Part shown: positions 1 through 8,211 of the stretch, in pieces
Numbering within the stretch: the first letter of the stretch is position 1
Layout: every line of letters starts with the position of its first letter
Assembly (NCBI RefSeq): GCF_004342285.1
Contig: NZ_SMCV01000001.1
Span: forward strand, 248,001-312,000
From: Klebsiella sp. BIGb0138
GTDB taxonomy: Bacteria; Pseudomonadota; Gammaproteobacteria; Enterobacterales; Enterobacteriaceae
Length of the DNA stretch: 64,000 nucleotides
Reading direction: 5' to 3'
Made by a program: the position numbers and the translations under genes
The notes under the pieces: generated by a model
The model's input: only the letters and a program-made list of their open reading frames with translations
The model's database searches: none
What the model was told of the DNA's origin: nothing

Positions 1-7
1 AAGTGGA

Positions 8-277
8 TTATTCTTTCTCGCCAAATCCGCTGGCAAATAATCCTTTGATTTCATCCATCAGAACCTGTTCGTCAGGACCTTCGCAGATGATTTCAATACT
101 GGACTTACCTTTAACGCCGGCTCCCAATACACTCATCAGTCCTTTAATAACGGTTTCCTTACCATTATTTATAAGCGTAACAGAAGACTCATATTTTTTT
201 AGCGTTTTAATAAATGTGGCCGCAGGACGTGCGTGCAGTCCCGTGCTGTTAACAACACGAATATTTTCTCGAATCAT
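8..277 (-). CDS. HPr-family phosphocarrier protein of the PTS
   Basis: An 89-residue HPr homologue that would carry a phosphoryl group from Enzyme I to the neighbouring EIIA. The start at 277 puts the phosphorylatable histidine at position 15 within TGLHARPAATF, exactly as in classical HPr; an in-frame ATG four codons upstream (289) would shift it to 19. The middle region (TVIKGLMSVLGAGVKG) corresponds to the usual Ser-46 segment. It is the last gene of the minus-strand PTS operon inside the window and lies about 40 bases after the aldolase. A dedicated HPr is unusual for a galactitol-type operon, since the housekeeping ptsH product normally serves. Family very sure; exact start less so. Confidence 0.9.
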   Translation of the reverse strand: MIRENIRVVNSTGLHARPAATFIKTLKKYESSVTLINNGKETVIKGLMSVLGAGVKGKSSIEIICEGPDEQVLMDEIKGLFASGFGEKE

Positions 278-320
278 TTTCACATCCAACTCTGATTGAA
301 GAATTAAAAGAAAAGGTATA

Positions 321-1160
321 TCAGGACGCCTTATTCATCATCAGAATTTTGCTGTAAACGTCCGCTTCTACTGCCGCTTTCGCACCGGACATCACTTTAG
401 CCAAATTTGCTTCATTGTTATTTTGCGTCCACGCCTGACCCACTGTGGTAATAAATGCCTTACGCAGATCGCTGGCAATATTAACCTTCACGACGTTATA
501 TTTTACAAAACTGCGGATGATATCTTCATCAATGCCGGAACCACCATGGATAACCAGCGGGCAAGGGCATACTTTGGCAATTTCCTGCAGCAACGGAATA
601 TCAATGCGCGGAATATCTTCCAGACCGTGAACGTTACCGACGGAAACTGCCAGCATGCTGCATCCAGTCTCTTCCACAAACCGACGAACCTGATTCACAT
701 CCGTCTTACAGTCGGCCTCGCTGACGTGGTCATCTTCTTTACCCAGAATCGCGCCGAGCTCCGCTTCAACGGGCACGCCAAAAGATTTGCAGAAGTCGAC
801 GGCTTCTTTAGTAAACGCAATATTTTCTTCATACGGCAGCTCTGCTCCGTCAATCATCACGGAGGTGAAGCCTGCACGAACAGCCCGCTTAACATCATCC
901 AGCTCTTTACCATGGTCAAGGTGGAGACTGACCGGCACATCCATGGTCGCCGCGCGTTTACGCACAATTTCATAGATATAATCATAACCCGACAATTTTG
1001 CATTTGTCGGTGCAATCTGAATAAAGTTAGGTAATCCTGAACGCTCAATCGCGTCCAGAATAGAAATAGTGGTTTCCAGGTTGGTGGTGTTGAATGCACC
1101 CGCCAGGACACGTTTTTCACGGATACGATCGAGCAGGATATTACCGTTTACTAATGGCAT
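321..1160 (-). CDS. Class II fructose/tagatose-bisphosphate aldolase family protein
   Basis: A 279-residue zinc aldolase of the GatY/KbaY/FbaA family, expected to cleave a ketose bisphosphate or phosphate into dihydroxyacetone phosphate plus an aldehyde. Visible zinc ligands are His83 in LHLDHG, His178 in GNVHG and His205 in HGGSG; Asp82 matches the catalytic acid. NIASDL near residue 228 is the phosphate-binding segment. Length fits GatY (about 284). It follows the GntR regulator by five bases and precedes HPr, so it is probably the last enzymatic step of the polyol pathway. Family is clear; whether the substrate is tagatose-1,6-bisphosphate or a pentulose phosphate cannot be read from sequence. 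Confidence 0.9.
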   Translation of the reverse strand: MPLVNGNILLDRIREKRVLAGAFNTTNLETTISILDAIERSGLPNFIQIAPTNAKLSGYDYIYEIVRKRAATMDVPVSLHLDHGKELDDVKRAVRAGFTSVMIDGAELPYEENIAFTKEAVDFCKSFGVPVEAELGAILGKEDDHVSEADCKTDVNQVRRFVEETGCSMLAVSVGNVHGLEDIPRIDIPLLQEIAKVCPCPLVIHGGSGIDEDIIRSFVKYNVVKVNIASDLRKAFITTVGQAWTQNNNEANLAKVMSGAKAAVEADVYSKILMMNKAS

Positions 1161-1165
1161 GATAT

Positions 1166-1909
1166 TTACCTCTTTCTTCGTTGAAGTACTGTACCCAAAT
1201 AATATTTATCTGATTTCAACCAGACATTGCCGAAATCAAATGGCATATGATTATCGAGGAATACCAGTTGTTCGAGATGAAGCACCGGTGCTTCTTCATT
1301 CACTTCCAGATAGTGTCCCCGTTCGCTACCCACAATTTTTGCGGCGTAGCGACTTTCAGAATATTCAATTTTTCGTCCCGTCATGGCTTCGACAGTCTGA
1401 AACAGGTTTTGCTTATTGAAATCAACCTCAGTTATTCCCGGACACAGCGAAATATTGATTCTGTTTTCAATTAACATAACCCTTTCTCCGTCCACACTAC
1501 GGATTCGTTTAAGATAAAAAATAGGTGTACCGGGTTCTATCTGCAGCTTTGCGGCCACCCCTTTTGACGCCTTTTCTATACAGGAGTCAATGACCTCCGT
1601 CGTAAAAGATAAGTGCTGGCTTTCGAGCGACTCCGCGAAAGATAACAATCCTTCTCCCAGGGAGTAGGAGATATTTTCTTTCTTCACAAAAGTCCCCTTT
1701 CCCTGCACCTGAACCAACAACCCTTCATTGACCAGCATGGTGACACCTTTTTTAACCGTGCCTCGGCTAACCTGAAGTATTTCCATGATCTGATTTTCGG
1801 AAGGGATCCGATCCCCCTTACCCAGCTCACCCTTATAGATTTTCCCGCGGATCCATTCAGAAACCTGCATATATAATGGAATTTCAGAGTCTTGCAGTAT
1901 GGTACTCAT
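1166..1909 (-). CDS. GntR-family transcriptional regulator with UTRA domain
   Basis: A 247-residue HutC-type repressor. The N-terminal winged helix-turn-helix spans about residues 10-75 (IPLYMQVSEWIRGKIYKGEL, then the recognition region around PSENQIMEILQVSRGTVKKG). A UTRA ligand domain fills the rest. The start at 1909 is chosen because AGGAGA lies eight bases upstream; an upstream in-frame start at 1936 has no comparable site. It lies inside the PTS operon between the dehydrogenase and the aldolase, so it most likely senses a sugar phosphate of that pathway. TGTATACA 29 bases upstream of the gene shares ATACTTGT with a site upstream of EIIA (6971-6986). Confidence 0.9.
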   Translation of the reverse strand: MSTILQDSEIPLYMQVSEWIRGKIYKGELGKGDRIPSENQIMEILQVSRGTVKKGVTMLVNEGLLVQVQGKGTFVKKENISYSLGEGLLSFAESLESQHLSFTTEVIDSCIEKASKGVAAKLQIEPGTPIFYLKRIRSVDGERVMLIENRINISLCPGITEVDFNKQNLFQTVEAMTGRKIEYSESRYAAKIVGSERGHYLEVNEEAPVLHLEQLVFLDNHMPFDFGNVWLKSDKYYLGTVLQRRKR

Positions 1910-1937
1910 GTGATGCTTCTCCTGTGTGTAGATCATC

Positions 1938-1945
1938 TGTATACA
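1938..1945. promoter_or_regulatory. Candidate GntR/UTRA operator upstream of the regulator gene
   Basis: TGTATACA is a perfect 8-bp palindrome just upstream of the regulator start. Its flank reads CTGTATACAAGTATG; the reverse complement contains ATACTTGT, also present in the palindrome at 6971-6986 ahead of the first PTS gene. HutC-type GntR proteins are known to favour GT-n-TA-n-AC half-sites, which fits. Inferred autoregulatory site. Confidence 0.4.
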
Positions 1946-2061
1946 AGTATGAACAACTCATGATAATACAGCGTTTTTAAAAATTTAACTATATGACCAA
2001 CTTCACAGTTTCAGCCCAACATACAGATGTCCGTACGGCAACGCTTTCCATTCTGCAGAGG

Positions 2062-2083
2062 CCCCCGTACAGAAATACGGAGG
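2062..2083 (-). terminator. Weak hairpin after the dehydrogenase gene
   Basis: On the minus strand CCTCCGTA and TACGGGGG can pair (one wobble) around a six-base loop. There is no U-run after it. It may be an attenuator or RNA-stabilising stem between the dehydrogenase and regulator genes rather than a full terminator. Confidence 0.3.
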
Positions 2084-2091
2084 CACATCCG

Positions 2092-3126
2092 TCATACGTC
2101 AGCTTTAATAATGACTTTCAGGACGTCATTATCCGGATTGGAAGCAAACTCAATCGCTTCAGCAATACGGGACAACGGCCAGGTATGGGTGATCATGTCC
2201 TTCGTATTGATTTTGTCTTTTTCCACAATCTCAATCGCTTCTTTCATGTCATAAGGGGTTAGTGAATAGGTGCCCACGATTGAAATTTCATCCCGGAACA
2301 GTCTGCTGGCATCAATTTCCACAACCGGATTTTTATCAAATGGTGAGAACACAACAATTCTCCCCCCGCGGCGTACAACATTGACCGCCTGAGAAACCAG
2401 GGACGAGACCCCGGCGGCGATGATCACCACATCCGGACCTTTCCCTTGGGTAATTTCTGCTACCCGGGTTTCGACATCTTCGTTTGCCGGATCGATTGCG
2501 TGGGTAACCCCCACCTTCAGCGCCAGTTCACGCTTGAACCGGGAAAGGTCGGATACAATCACCGTCGAGGCGCCTTTCAATGCCGCCAGTTGTGCGCTGA
2601 CCAGGCCAATGGTACCGGAGCCCAGAACCAGCACCGTATCTTTCGGATGGATATTGGATGATTTCAGGCCATGCAGGCAACAGGCGACAGGCTCGATCAT
2701 TGCCGCCCGATCCCAGTCAAGACCGTCGATAATCCGGTGCGTCAGATGTTCAACGTGCAGGCGTGGGATACGAATAAACTCACTGAACCCGCCAGGTTCC
2801 AGATTAGTTTTCTTGAACTGATCGCACAGAGTGAAGAACCCTCGATCACAGTAATGGCAGTTAAAGCAGGGAACATGAATGGCGGTCACCACCCGTTCAC
2901 CAACCCGGTAGCGGGTAACATCCTTGCCGACTTTCACCACCTCCCCTGACACTTCATGGCCGAGGATCACCGGGCCGGTCACCGTCTGGTGCTGCGCTTT
3001 ATGAATATCGGTACCGCACAAGCCACAGGAGTGCATTTTGATGAGCATGTCACCGTCGCCAATTTCTGGCACCTCGACATCTTCATACCGAATATCATTT
3101 TTACTGTAGTAAACGCTGGCTTTCAT
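2092..3126 (-). CDS. Zinc-dependent alcohol/polyol dehydrogenase (MDR family)
   Basis: A 344-residue medium-chain dehydrogenase like GatD, sorbitol or threonine dehydrogenases. The catalytic zinc site is visible as Cys37 in CGLCGTD and His57-Glu58 in GHE. Structural zinc cysteines sit at 87, 90, 93 and 101. The Rossmann glycine motif VLGSGTIGLVSA lies near residue 167. It probably oxidises the polyol phosphate delivered by the PTS to a ketose phosphate with NAD+. Its start codon overlaps the kinase stop (TAATG), so the two genes are translationally coupled. The substrate is unresolved: galactitol-1-phosphate is the obvious analogue, but the FGGY kinase next door argues for a different polyol. 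Confidence 0.9.
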   Translation of the reverse strand: MKASVYYSKNDIRYEDVEVPEIGDGDMLIKMHSCGLCGTDIHKAQHQTVTGPVILGHEVSGEVVKVGKDVTRYRVGERVVTAIHVPCFNCHYCDRGFFTLCDQFKKTNLEPGGFSEFIRIPRLHVEHLTHRIIDGLDWDRAAMIEPVACCLHGLKSSNIHPKDTVLVLGSGTIGLVSAQLAALKGASTVIVSDLSRFKRELALKVGVTHAIDPANEDVETRVAEITQGKGPDVVIIAAGVSSLVSQAVNVVRRGGRIVVFSPFDKNPVVEIDASRLFRDEISIVGTYSLTPYDMKEAIEIVEKDKINTKDMITHTWPLSRIAEAIEFASNPDNDVLKVIIKADV

Positions 3127-4637
3127 TAGTTAACTCCATTACAGAGACGCTCAGTACGCATCTTGGATTCATAAAGCGGCTTATAGATCTGAGTGTAAAT
3201 TGCCTGATAGTGCATCACGGCATCACTCTCCGGCAGGTAGCGTCGGGTCTGTTCTTCAGCTGTTCCGGGAAGAGATTCCACGTCCACACCTGCAGCTTTC
3301 GCTGCCAGCATGGCGGCCCCTTTGCTCACGGCCTCATTGACATTACAGGCCACAATTTCTCGGTTAAGAATATTGGCCTTAAGCTGCAACCAGTACGTGT
3401 TTTTGCAGGCGGCCCCAATCACATTCACGACCGGATAATTTTTTCCGATCAGCGTTTCGTATAAATCCAGCAGGTTTCGCAGTTCAAAGCACAACCCCTG
3501 GAACACAAAGCGCAGAACGTCTTCCGGTCGGGACTTATCATCAAGACCGTAAACTAATGCCCGGGACCAGGTGTTTCTGTCCGGAGGTCCGCTGCCCCGC
3601 AGATGGGGAATGAAGATACCGTCAAGCGCGTCAGCCACAGCCATGTCCTGCTCGTGGCGAAGCGTATCCACCATTCTCAGGAAGGCGGGCATATCGAGCT
3701 CGAAGAGATTTCTGAACCATTCAATGGCATACCCGGCAGAAGGTAATGAGGCATACAGGGAATGGAGCCCTGGAAGCACATGCATGCCATTTGACACCCG
3801 GGCACGAAAGAACCGTTCGGTGTTGTTGACTGCTTCGGTCACCACCAGTAATCCCTCTGTTGTCCCTGTGGAATTCAGGATCTGATCTTCACTGGTCAAC
3901 CCGACGGCCACGGAACCGCACATATGGTCATGCCCGGCGATGGCGATGCGAGTGTCCACCGTCAGTCCGGTCAGTTCAGAGACGTCTGCCGCGACGGTAC
4001 CAATCGCTTCCCCGGCGTGGACCAGCGGACTAAATAAAGAAGGGGAAAGTTCAGCAGCAGTAATGAGCTGTTCATCCCAGTTCATCTCAGTAATATTTAA
4101 TGCCATCGTACGTGAAGCCAGGGAATATTCCGAACGTTTCACCCCAGATAATTTAAAAGCAATATATTCCGCCAGGCATAACCATTTCCGGCCTTCATGG
4201 GCATTGCTGATATTATCCTGCAACCACTTAATTTTATTGATGCTGTAATTTGAATGTGCAGGGATACCGGTTATTTCATAGATATGTTCGATATCCATGG
4301 CGGAAATAATATTTTCCAGCTGTTGTTTAGGCCGGGTGTCATACCAGGTCAGTACCGGACCAACGACATTATCGTTATCATCAAGCAGAACGCCGGCTTC
4401 TCCCACACTGGCGACCGCTACGGCGCTGATTTGCTCCGCATCATCCAGAATATTGGTTATTGTTCTGAGGCCATGGATGACCCCTTCCCAGATGAGGCGG
4501 ACATCAAAATCAGTATTTTCTCCGTCAACAATTTTAGGCGTTCTGAAACTGTACTGATTCATTAATTCCAGAGAAGGAATAGCGAACAAACACACCTTAC
4601 AATTGGTCGTACCCACATCGATTCCGATCGTATACAT
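3126..4637 (-). CDS. FGGY-family carbohydrate kinase
   Basis: A 503-residue xylulokinase/gluconokinase-like enzyme. The N-terminal ATPase fold starts GIDVGTTNCK, and GHDHMCGSVAVGL near residue 240 is the typical FGGY segment preceding the substrate-binding region. The start at 4637 is preceded by GGGGAG at five bases; the upstream in-frame start at 4658 has no such site. In a PTS operon the sugar already enters phosphorylated, so a kinase here suggests that the ketose phosphate receives a second phosphate before aldol cleavage, or that a dephosphorylated or alternative sugar is also used. Specificity is not readable. Confidence 0.85.
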   Translation of the reverse strand: MYTIGIDVGTTNCKVCLFAIPSLELMNQYSFRTPKIVDGENTDFDVRLIWEGVIHGLRTITNILDDAEQISAVAVASVGEAGVLLDDNDNVVGPVLTWYDTRPKQQLENIISAMDIEHIYEITGIPAHSNYSINKIKWLQDNISNAHEGRKWLCLAEYIAFKLSGVKRSEYSLASRTMALNITEMNWDEQLITAAELSPSLFSPLVHAGEAIGTVAADVSELTGLTVDTRIAIAGHDHMCGSVAVGLTSEDQILNSTGTTEGLLVVTEAVNNTERFFRARVSNGMHVLPGLHSLYASLPSAGYAIEWFRNLFELDMPAFLRMVDTLRHEQDMAVADALDGIFIPHLRGSGPPDRNTWSRALVYGLDDKSRPEDVLRFVFQGLCFELRNLLDLYETLIGKNYPVVNVIGAACKNTYWLQLKANILNREIVACNVNEAVSKGAAMLAAKAAGVDVESLPGTAEEQTRRYLPESDAVMHYQAIYTQIYKPLYESKMRTERLCNGVN

Positions 4638-4713
4638 CACTCTCCCCTTTTTTTGCAAGGGACAACGTTTGTTTAATTCAAAAGCAGTTCCCTCTGCTTT
4701 CGAATAGACAGGA

Positions 4714-6108
4714 TTATTTTGCTACCGGAATATCAGCCGAAGCGGCTTCATTTTCTGCTACTTCTTCTGCTTTCAGTTGTTTTTTGGTGACACGATATAA
4801 CCACAGGCACAGCAGGAAGATGACAGGAATAAGCACCAGGGCAATGGTATTTCCTTCAAAGATTTTGACTGCCCAGAAACGATACGGGTTACCACCATCC
4901 AGCAAGCTGGAGATTTCACCATCCGTTTTCAGCGGGAAGTTCATATCCCGTGCAATTTTGGTCAGGATAGGCGCCGCTGCCGAAGCCACATACAGGTTCA
5001 CCGCCAGGCATGGAATGCCAATGATGAACGCCCTGACAATATTGCCGCGACAGGCCAGTACCACCATGGATATCGGTACCCAAATGTTCGCCAGGTCACC
5101 CAGTGGCAGCAAGCGGTTACCAGGCAGAACTACCGCCAGGAGTACGCCAACCGGAATCAGCAGCAGTGCTGTCGACAACACGGACGGATGCCCCACCGCA
5201 ACCGCGATATCCAGACCAATATATAGATCGTGGCGGTCAGGATACCGTTTCTTCAGGAAGCTACGCACGGCGTCCGACAATGGTAGCAGGCCTTCCATCA
5301 GCAGCTTAACCATGCGGGGCATAATCAGCATCACCGCACCAAGACTCATCGCCAGGTTAAGAACGCCTTTAACATCATATTCCGCCAGCAGGCCAATCCC
5401 TGCTCCCAGAATCACCCCTAACATCATCGGCTCGCCAAAGACGCCAAAGCGCTTCTGGATCTGATCCGGATCAGCGTTAAGTTTGTTAATACCCGGGATT
5501 TTATCGAGCACCATATTCCCCAGCACGCCGATCGGAAAGAAAATAACCGATGACAGTGTTGGCAAGGAAATTCCCGGCAGATTGAAATACTTCTGGATCA
5601 TCGGTGCACACCAGTCAGCCATCACGAACGTAATCGCTGCGGTGACACCTGCAATCAGCAGACCAAAGAAGAAGTTACCGGTTACCCCGTAAACCATGGC
5701 GCCGACCATCGAGAAATGCCAGAAGTTCCAGACATCAATATCGACTGTCTTAGTCCAGTTCAGGGTCAGCATCAGCACGTTAATACCGATAGTCATCGGC
5801 ACAACGAATGGTGCGACCTGAGAAGCCCAGGCAATAGCAGCAAGCGGTGTCCAGCCAAGGTCAACAACCGGCAAATCGATCCCAGTGTGACTGACCATTT
5901 CCTTAGCAGCCGGACCCAGGCTGTCGACCAGTAAACCAAAGACCAGAAAGATGCCGATGAAGCCCATACCGATGGTCAGCGCCGAGCGTAATGCCCGGCT
6001 AAAACCGGTCTGAAGACACATTGCCATGATAAATATAATTATCGGCAACATGATCGTCGGACCGAGCCCCAGAATATACTGGACGGCGGAAAATACTTTA
6101 TCCATCAT
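4714..6108 (-). CDS. PTS galactitol-family EIIC permease
   Basis: A 464-residue integral membrane protein of the GatC (PTS Gat family) type, with roughly ten or more hydrophobic segments. It forms the sugar channel, works with the separate EIIB and EIIA proteins and faces the cytoplasm for phosphorylation. The start at 6108 is preferred: AAGGTG sits a few bases before it, and the codon at 6114 is GTG. It follows EIIB by eight bases and precedes the kinase. The C-terminal tail is charged and alanine/glutamate rich. Polyol substrate inferred from family only. Confidence 0.9.
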   Translation of the reverse strand: MMDKVFSAVQYILGLGPTIMLPIIIFIMAMCLQTGFSRALRSALTIGMGFIGIFLVFGLLVDSLGPAAKEMVSHTGIDLPVVDLGWTPLAAIAWASQVAPFVVPMTIGINVLMLTLNWTKTVDIDVWNFWHFSMVGAMVYGVTGNFFFGLLIAGVTAAITFVMADWCAPMIQKYFNLPGISLPTLSSVIFFPIGVLGNMVLDKIPGINKLNADPDQIQKRFGVFGEPMMLGVILGAGIGLLAEYDVKGVLNLAMSLGAVMLIMPRMVKLLMEGLLPLSDAVRSFLKKRYPDRHDLYIGLDIAVAVGHPSVLSTALLLIPVGVLLAVVLPGNRLLPLGDLANIWVPISMVVLACRGNIVRAFIIGIPCLAVNLYVASAAAPILTKIARDMNFPLKTDGEISSLLDGGNPYRFWAVKIFEGNTIALVLIPVIFLLCLWLYRVTKKQLKAEEVAENEAASADIPVAK

Positions 6109-6116
6109 GCTCACCT

Positions 6117-6398
6117 TTATTTTTTAAGGATGGCTACGATTTTTTCCAGTAATTCTTCTTCGCCAAATCCGGTCAGCAAAGGAAGGCCATTCAGGACCGG
6201 GGTATTCAGTTCCGTCTTAACCGCAGATGTCACGATAATGAGATCCGCCATTCCATCCTGTTTGCCAATCGTGCCGATATTAGACTGAATAGGCTCAACG
6301 TTAATACCCTGGCTTTTACAGTACTGAACCACTTTTTCAGTTGCTACCGCAGAAGTCGCAATACCGCTGGTACAGGCGAAGATAATTTTCTTGTTCAT
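6117..6398 (-). CDS. PTS galactitol-family EIIB
   Basis: A 93-residue cytoplasmic phosphocarrier. The phosphorylated cysteine is Cys9 in IFACTSGIATS, the signature loop of GatB/lactose-type EIIB proteins. It accepts phosphate from EIIA and passes it to the sugar bound in EIIC. Length equals the family norm. GGAG lies a few bases before the start. It is the second gene of the operon, about 60 bases after EIIA. Confidence 0.92.
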   Translation of the reverse strand: MNKKIIFACTSGIATSAVATEKVVQYCKSQGINVEPIQSNIGTIGKQDGMADLIIVTSAVKTELNTPVLNGLPLLTGFGEEELLEKIVAILKK

Positions 6399-6458
6399 TT
6401 CAGACTCCAGATATAGTAATAAGAATAACGAGGTAATAAGAACAAATGTTAAGACGGT

Positions 6459-6923
6459 TTAATACAGATTCTTTGCTAAAAGCTCCATAACATCATCCTT
6501 TGATTTCGCCCAAAGGATTTTATCCATTTCATTGCTGCGCTGAAAAAGCGAAATTAGCTTCATCAGAAATTCGAGGTGTGCATCTTTTTCTTTGAGCAGT
6601 AAAAAGAAAATGACATTTACTTTCATAGTACAGTCGGGATCTTCAGCCTGATTAAATACGATCCCCTCAGGGCAGGTTACCACGACCAGTTTTTCTTCCC
6701 GGATATGCTCGACATCAACATGAGGGATAGCGACCCCCATTCTTTCCAACTGCATTGCCGTTGGATGATCTTCTTCCCGGGCAATCAATGCCTCCGGGTA
6801 GCTCGGTTCTACATAGTTTTTTAAAAGCAGTAACTTACTAACGGAACTGAACAGGGTGTTTCTGTTCTGGGGGGGCTCATTCAGGATAATGAGTTCGGGT
6901 TCAAGTCTTGAATTTAACGACAT
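6459..6923 (-). CDS. PTS EIIA of the galactitol/fructose (PTS_IIA-2) type
   Basis: A 154-residue EIIA domain protein, first gene of the operon. The phosphorylatable histidine is His68 within GVAIPHVD, with the family pattern HLEFLMKL further on. Start 6923 is chosen because GAGG lies nine bases before it; in-frame ATG at 6938 and TTG at 6950 lack this. It takes phosphate from HPr, probably including the operon's own HPr. The promoter region upstream holds a CRP-like site and a palindrome that could bind the operon's GntR regulator. Confidence 0.9.
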   Translation of the reverse strand: MSLNSRLEPELIILNEPPQNRNTLFSSVSKLLLLKNYVEPSYPEALIAREEDHPTAMQLERMGVAIPHVDVEHIREEKLVVVTCPEGIVFNQAEDPDCTMKVNVIFFLLLKEKDAHLEFLMKLISLFQRSNEMDKILWAKSKDDVMELLAKNLY

Positions 6924-6970
6924 ATCACTTGGCCTCATAATGGCTGTCAATGCTTAAGGATTCAAAAAAT

Positions 6971-6986
6971 GACAGGTATACTTGTC
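6971..6986. promoter_or_regulatory. Candidate operator upstream of the PTS operon
   Basis: GACAGGTATACTTGTC is a near-perfect 16-bp inverted repeat with the GTATAC core typical of HutC-type GntR sites. It lies about 50 bases before the EIIA start and shares ATACTTGT with the reverse complement of the site ahead of the regulator gene. A nearby CTATGTACAAC may be a second half-site. Inferred repressor site. Confidence 0.45.
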
Positions 6987-7061
6987 TATGTACAACCATG
7001 CTCAACTTGTTTAAACGTTACCCCTGACAACACAAATCACGCAACCAGCGTCGTTAAGATT

Positions 7062-7077
7062 TGTGCCTAAGTTCACA
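7062..7077. promoter_or_regulatory. CRP-like binding site
   Basis: TGTGCCTAAGTTCACA matches the CRP pattern TGTGA-n6-TCACA at nine of ten positions. It lies about 140 bases upstream of the EIIA start, as expected for a catabolite-controlled sugar operon. Direct reading, no score computed. Confidence 0.55.
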
Positions 7078-7338
7078 AAAAAGCATTACTCATTTTCTTT
7101 TTCGGTGAAGAAAACACACATAACAAATTGATTTAAATAAAAAATATAATTTATTATGACTTTTATGTTACTGACCTTTCCATTTAGCCGTGTGCTTCAG
7201 GTCATATGGCTGATAACAGAATTCCGAACGCCATGACCGGCGCTTTTGTCTCGTCACTATCAGGAAAACGGTACCCCGGAAGAAAACGGGGCACCGGAAT
7301 AGCAGCTGTCGAAGGTAAATGAACACCGTGTTCTTCAC
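7078..7338. other. AT-rich non-coding stretch
   Basis: No supported gene. An AT-rich block near 7125-7165 is followed by an imperfect hairpin at 7269-7296 (CGGTACCCCG against CGGGGCACCG, one mismatch, no U-run). This is the outer part of the PTS promoter region and the start of a decayed segment. Confidence 0.35.
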
Positions 7339-7500
7339 TCAACAGTCAGTGGTTGTTACATTTGAGCATGGATAATTGTGATCATCTTTTTTCAGGCGGG
7401 AAAATTCGTCTTTGGCTTTTTGTAATTGTTTCATGAACACTGGGGTCTAATGCAGAGTCGCCACGGCAGAGGCTCCAACCAGGCGGCTGGCATCCACATC
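7339..7500 (-). pseudogene. Unrecognised coding-like remnant
   Basis: On the minus strand one frame reads QWASDVDASRLVGASAVATL, then an amber stop at about 7447-7449, then MKQLQKAKDEFSRLKKDD and a natural-looking end at 7339. The composition looks protein-like but I do not recognise the family. It may be the 3' end of a decayed gene; it could also be chance. Confidence 0.25.
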
Positions 7501-7544
7501 GCTAGCCCACTGCTCCCCCTGCTTTGACCTATCCTATAGAGCAC

Positions 7545-7760
7545 CTGCAGAAAGTGCCCTGGACCAGATAGTTTTACCGGTGGTGATATCAATGGCTAGT
7601 ATCAAGTTATCGTCGCGGCTACGATAAAGATCAAACCCGACGTGGTTACGACTGAACCGCCAGCGTTAGGCGTACCAATATAAATTGGTAAACCTAATTT
7701 AGTACCGAATGGACCATTTTCACGTGCCGTGCCAAACGGACAATCCCATACCCGTCGATG
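7545..7760 (-). pseudogene. gcd: Remnant of a membrane-bound PQQ glucose/quinate dehydrogenase
   Basis: The minus strand reads VWDCPFGTARENGPFGTKL, GLPIYIGTPNAGGSVVTTS and then GLIF. A one-base shift near 7618-7630 follows, after which SRDDNLILAIDITTGKTIW continues. This is the recognisable C-terminal beta-propeller blade region of quinoprotein glucose dehydrogenases (PFGTAR, GTPN.GGS, DNL.RAID..TGK). Neither the N-terminal membrane part nor the usual continuation after the TGKT motif can be found, so it is a frameshifted, truncated relic. The intact PQQ-type dehydrogenase at 61835-63151 belongs to a different family. Confidence 0.7.
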
Positions 7761-7907
7761 CGTCGAGCTCAATAACTCACCTATCCAGCGTTGCTGGAAT
7801 GATTGGTGGTCATTCTGCTGGTCTTGCCAGAGAGTGAATCAAGGTTTAGCTTACCAATCAGCCAGTTACTGGCAAAGGCGATCCCAGTCAGAGGAGCCAT
7901 ATTTAAG

Positions 7908-7945
7908 AAGCCCGCTTAAGGAAACGTAAGCGGGCTTTCTGCTTT
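7908..7945 (+). terminator. Strong hairpin, terminator-like
   Basis: AAGCCCGCTTA (7908-7918) pairs perfectly with TAAGCGGGCTT (7927-7937) around an eight-base loop, followed by a pyrimidine-rich tail. No intact plus-strand gene precedes it, so it may be left over from a lost gene. Confidence 0.5.
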
Positions 7946-8211
7946 CTGTCTGAGGCTCGCCATCCGGGACGGAACTTAACCCGTCTTGCGGCATAGCTCA
8001 TCGATGCTTTTCCCGGGACTACCGTATCGGGCAAACGCCATCTCCCGGCGGTAAGAATAGGTAAAAGCGTAGCGGAAACGAGATAGGCGCGTACGCTTTC
8101 CGCAGTGAGCTGAGCCTCCACTTCCCGCCATGGCTGCCTGATGCTGGTATGGGCCGCAAGAGGGTAGGTAAAATGAGTGAGAAAAATACACCGTCTGTTT
8201 CTATAGCAATA
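7946..8211. other. Region with no supported gene
   Basis: Between the hairpin and the TetR gene two minus-strand frames look mildly coding (for example AESVRAYLVSATLLPILTAG, and FARYGSPGKSIDELCRKTG in another frame). That would fit a frameshifted relic, but I cannot assign a family and call no gene. Confidence 0.25.

Noticed and set aside
7908-7937. Possible tRNA or small RNA at the strong hairpin
   Set aside because: No cloverleaf arms, T-loop or CCA end can be found; it is a simple stem-loop of terminator type.
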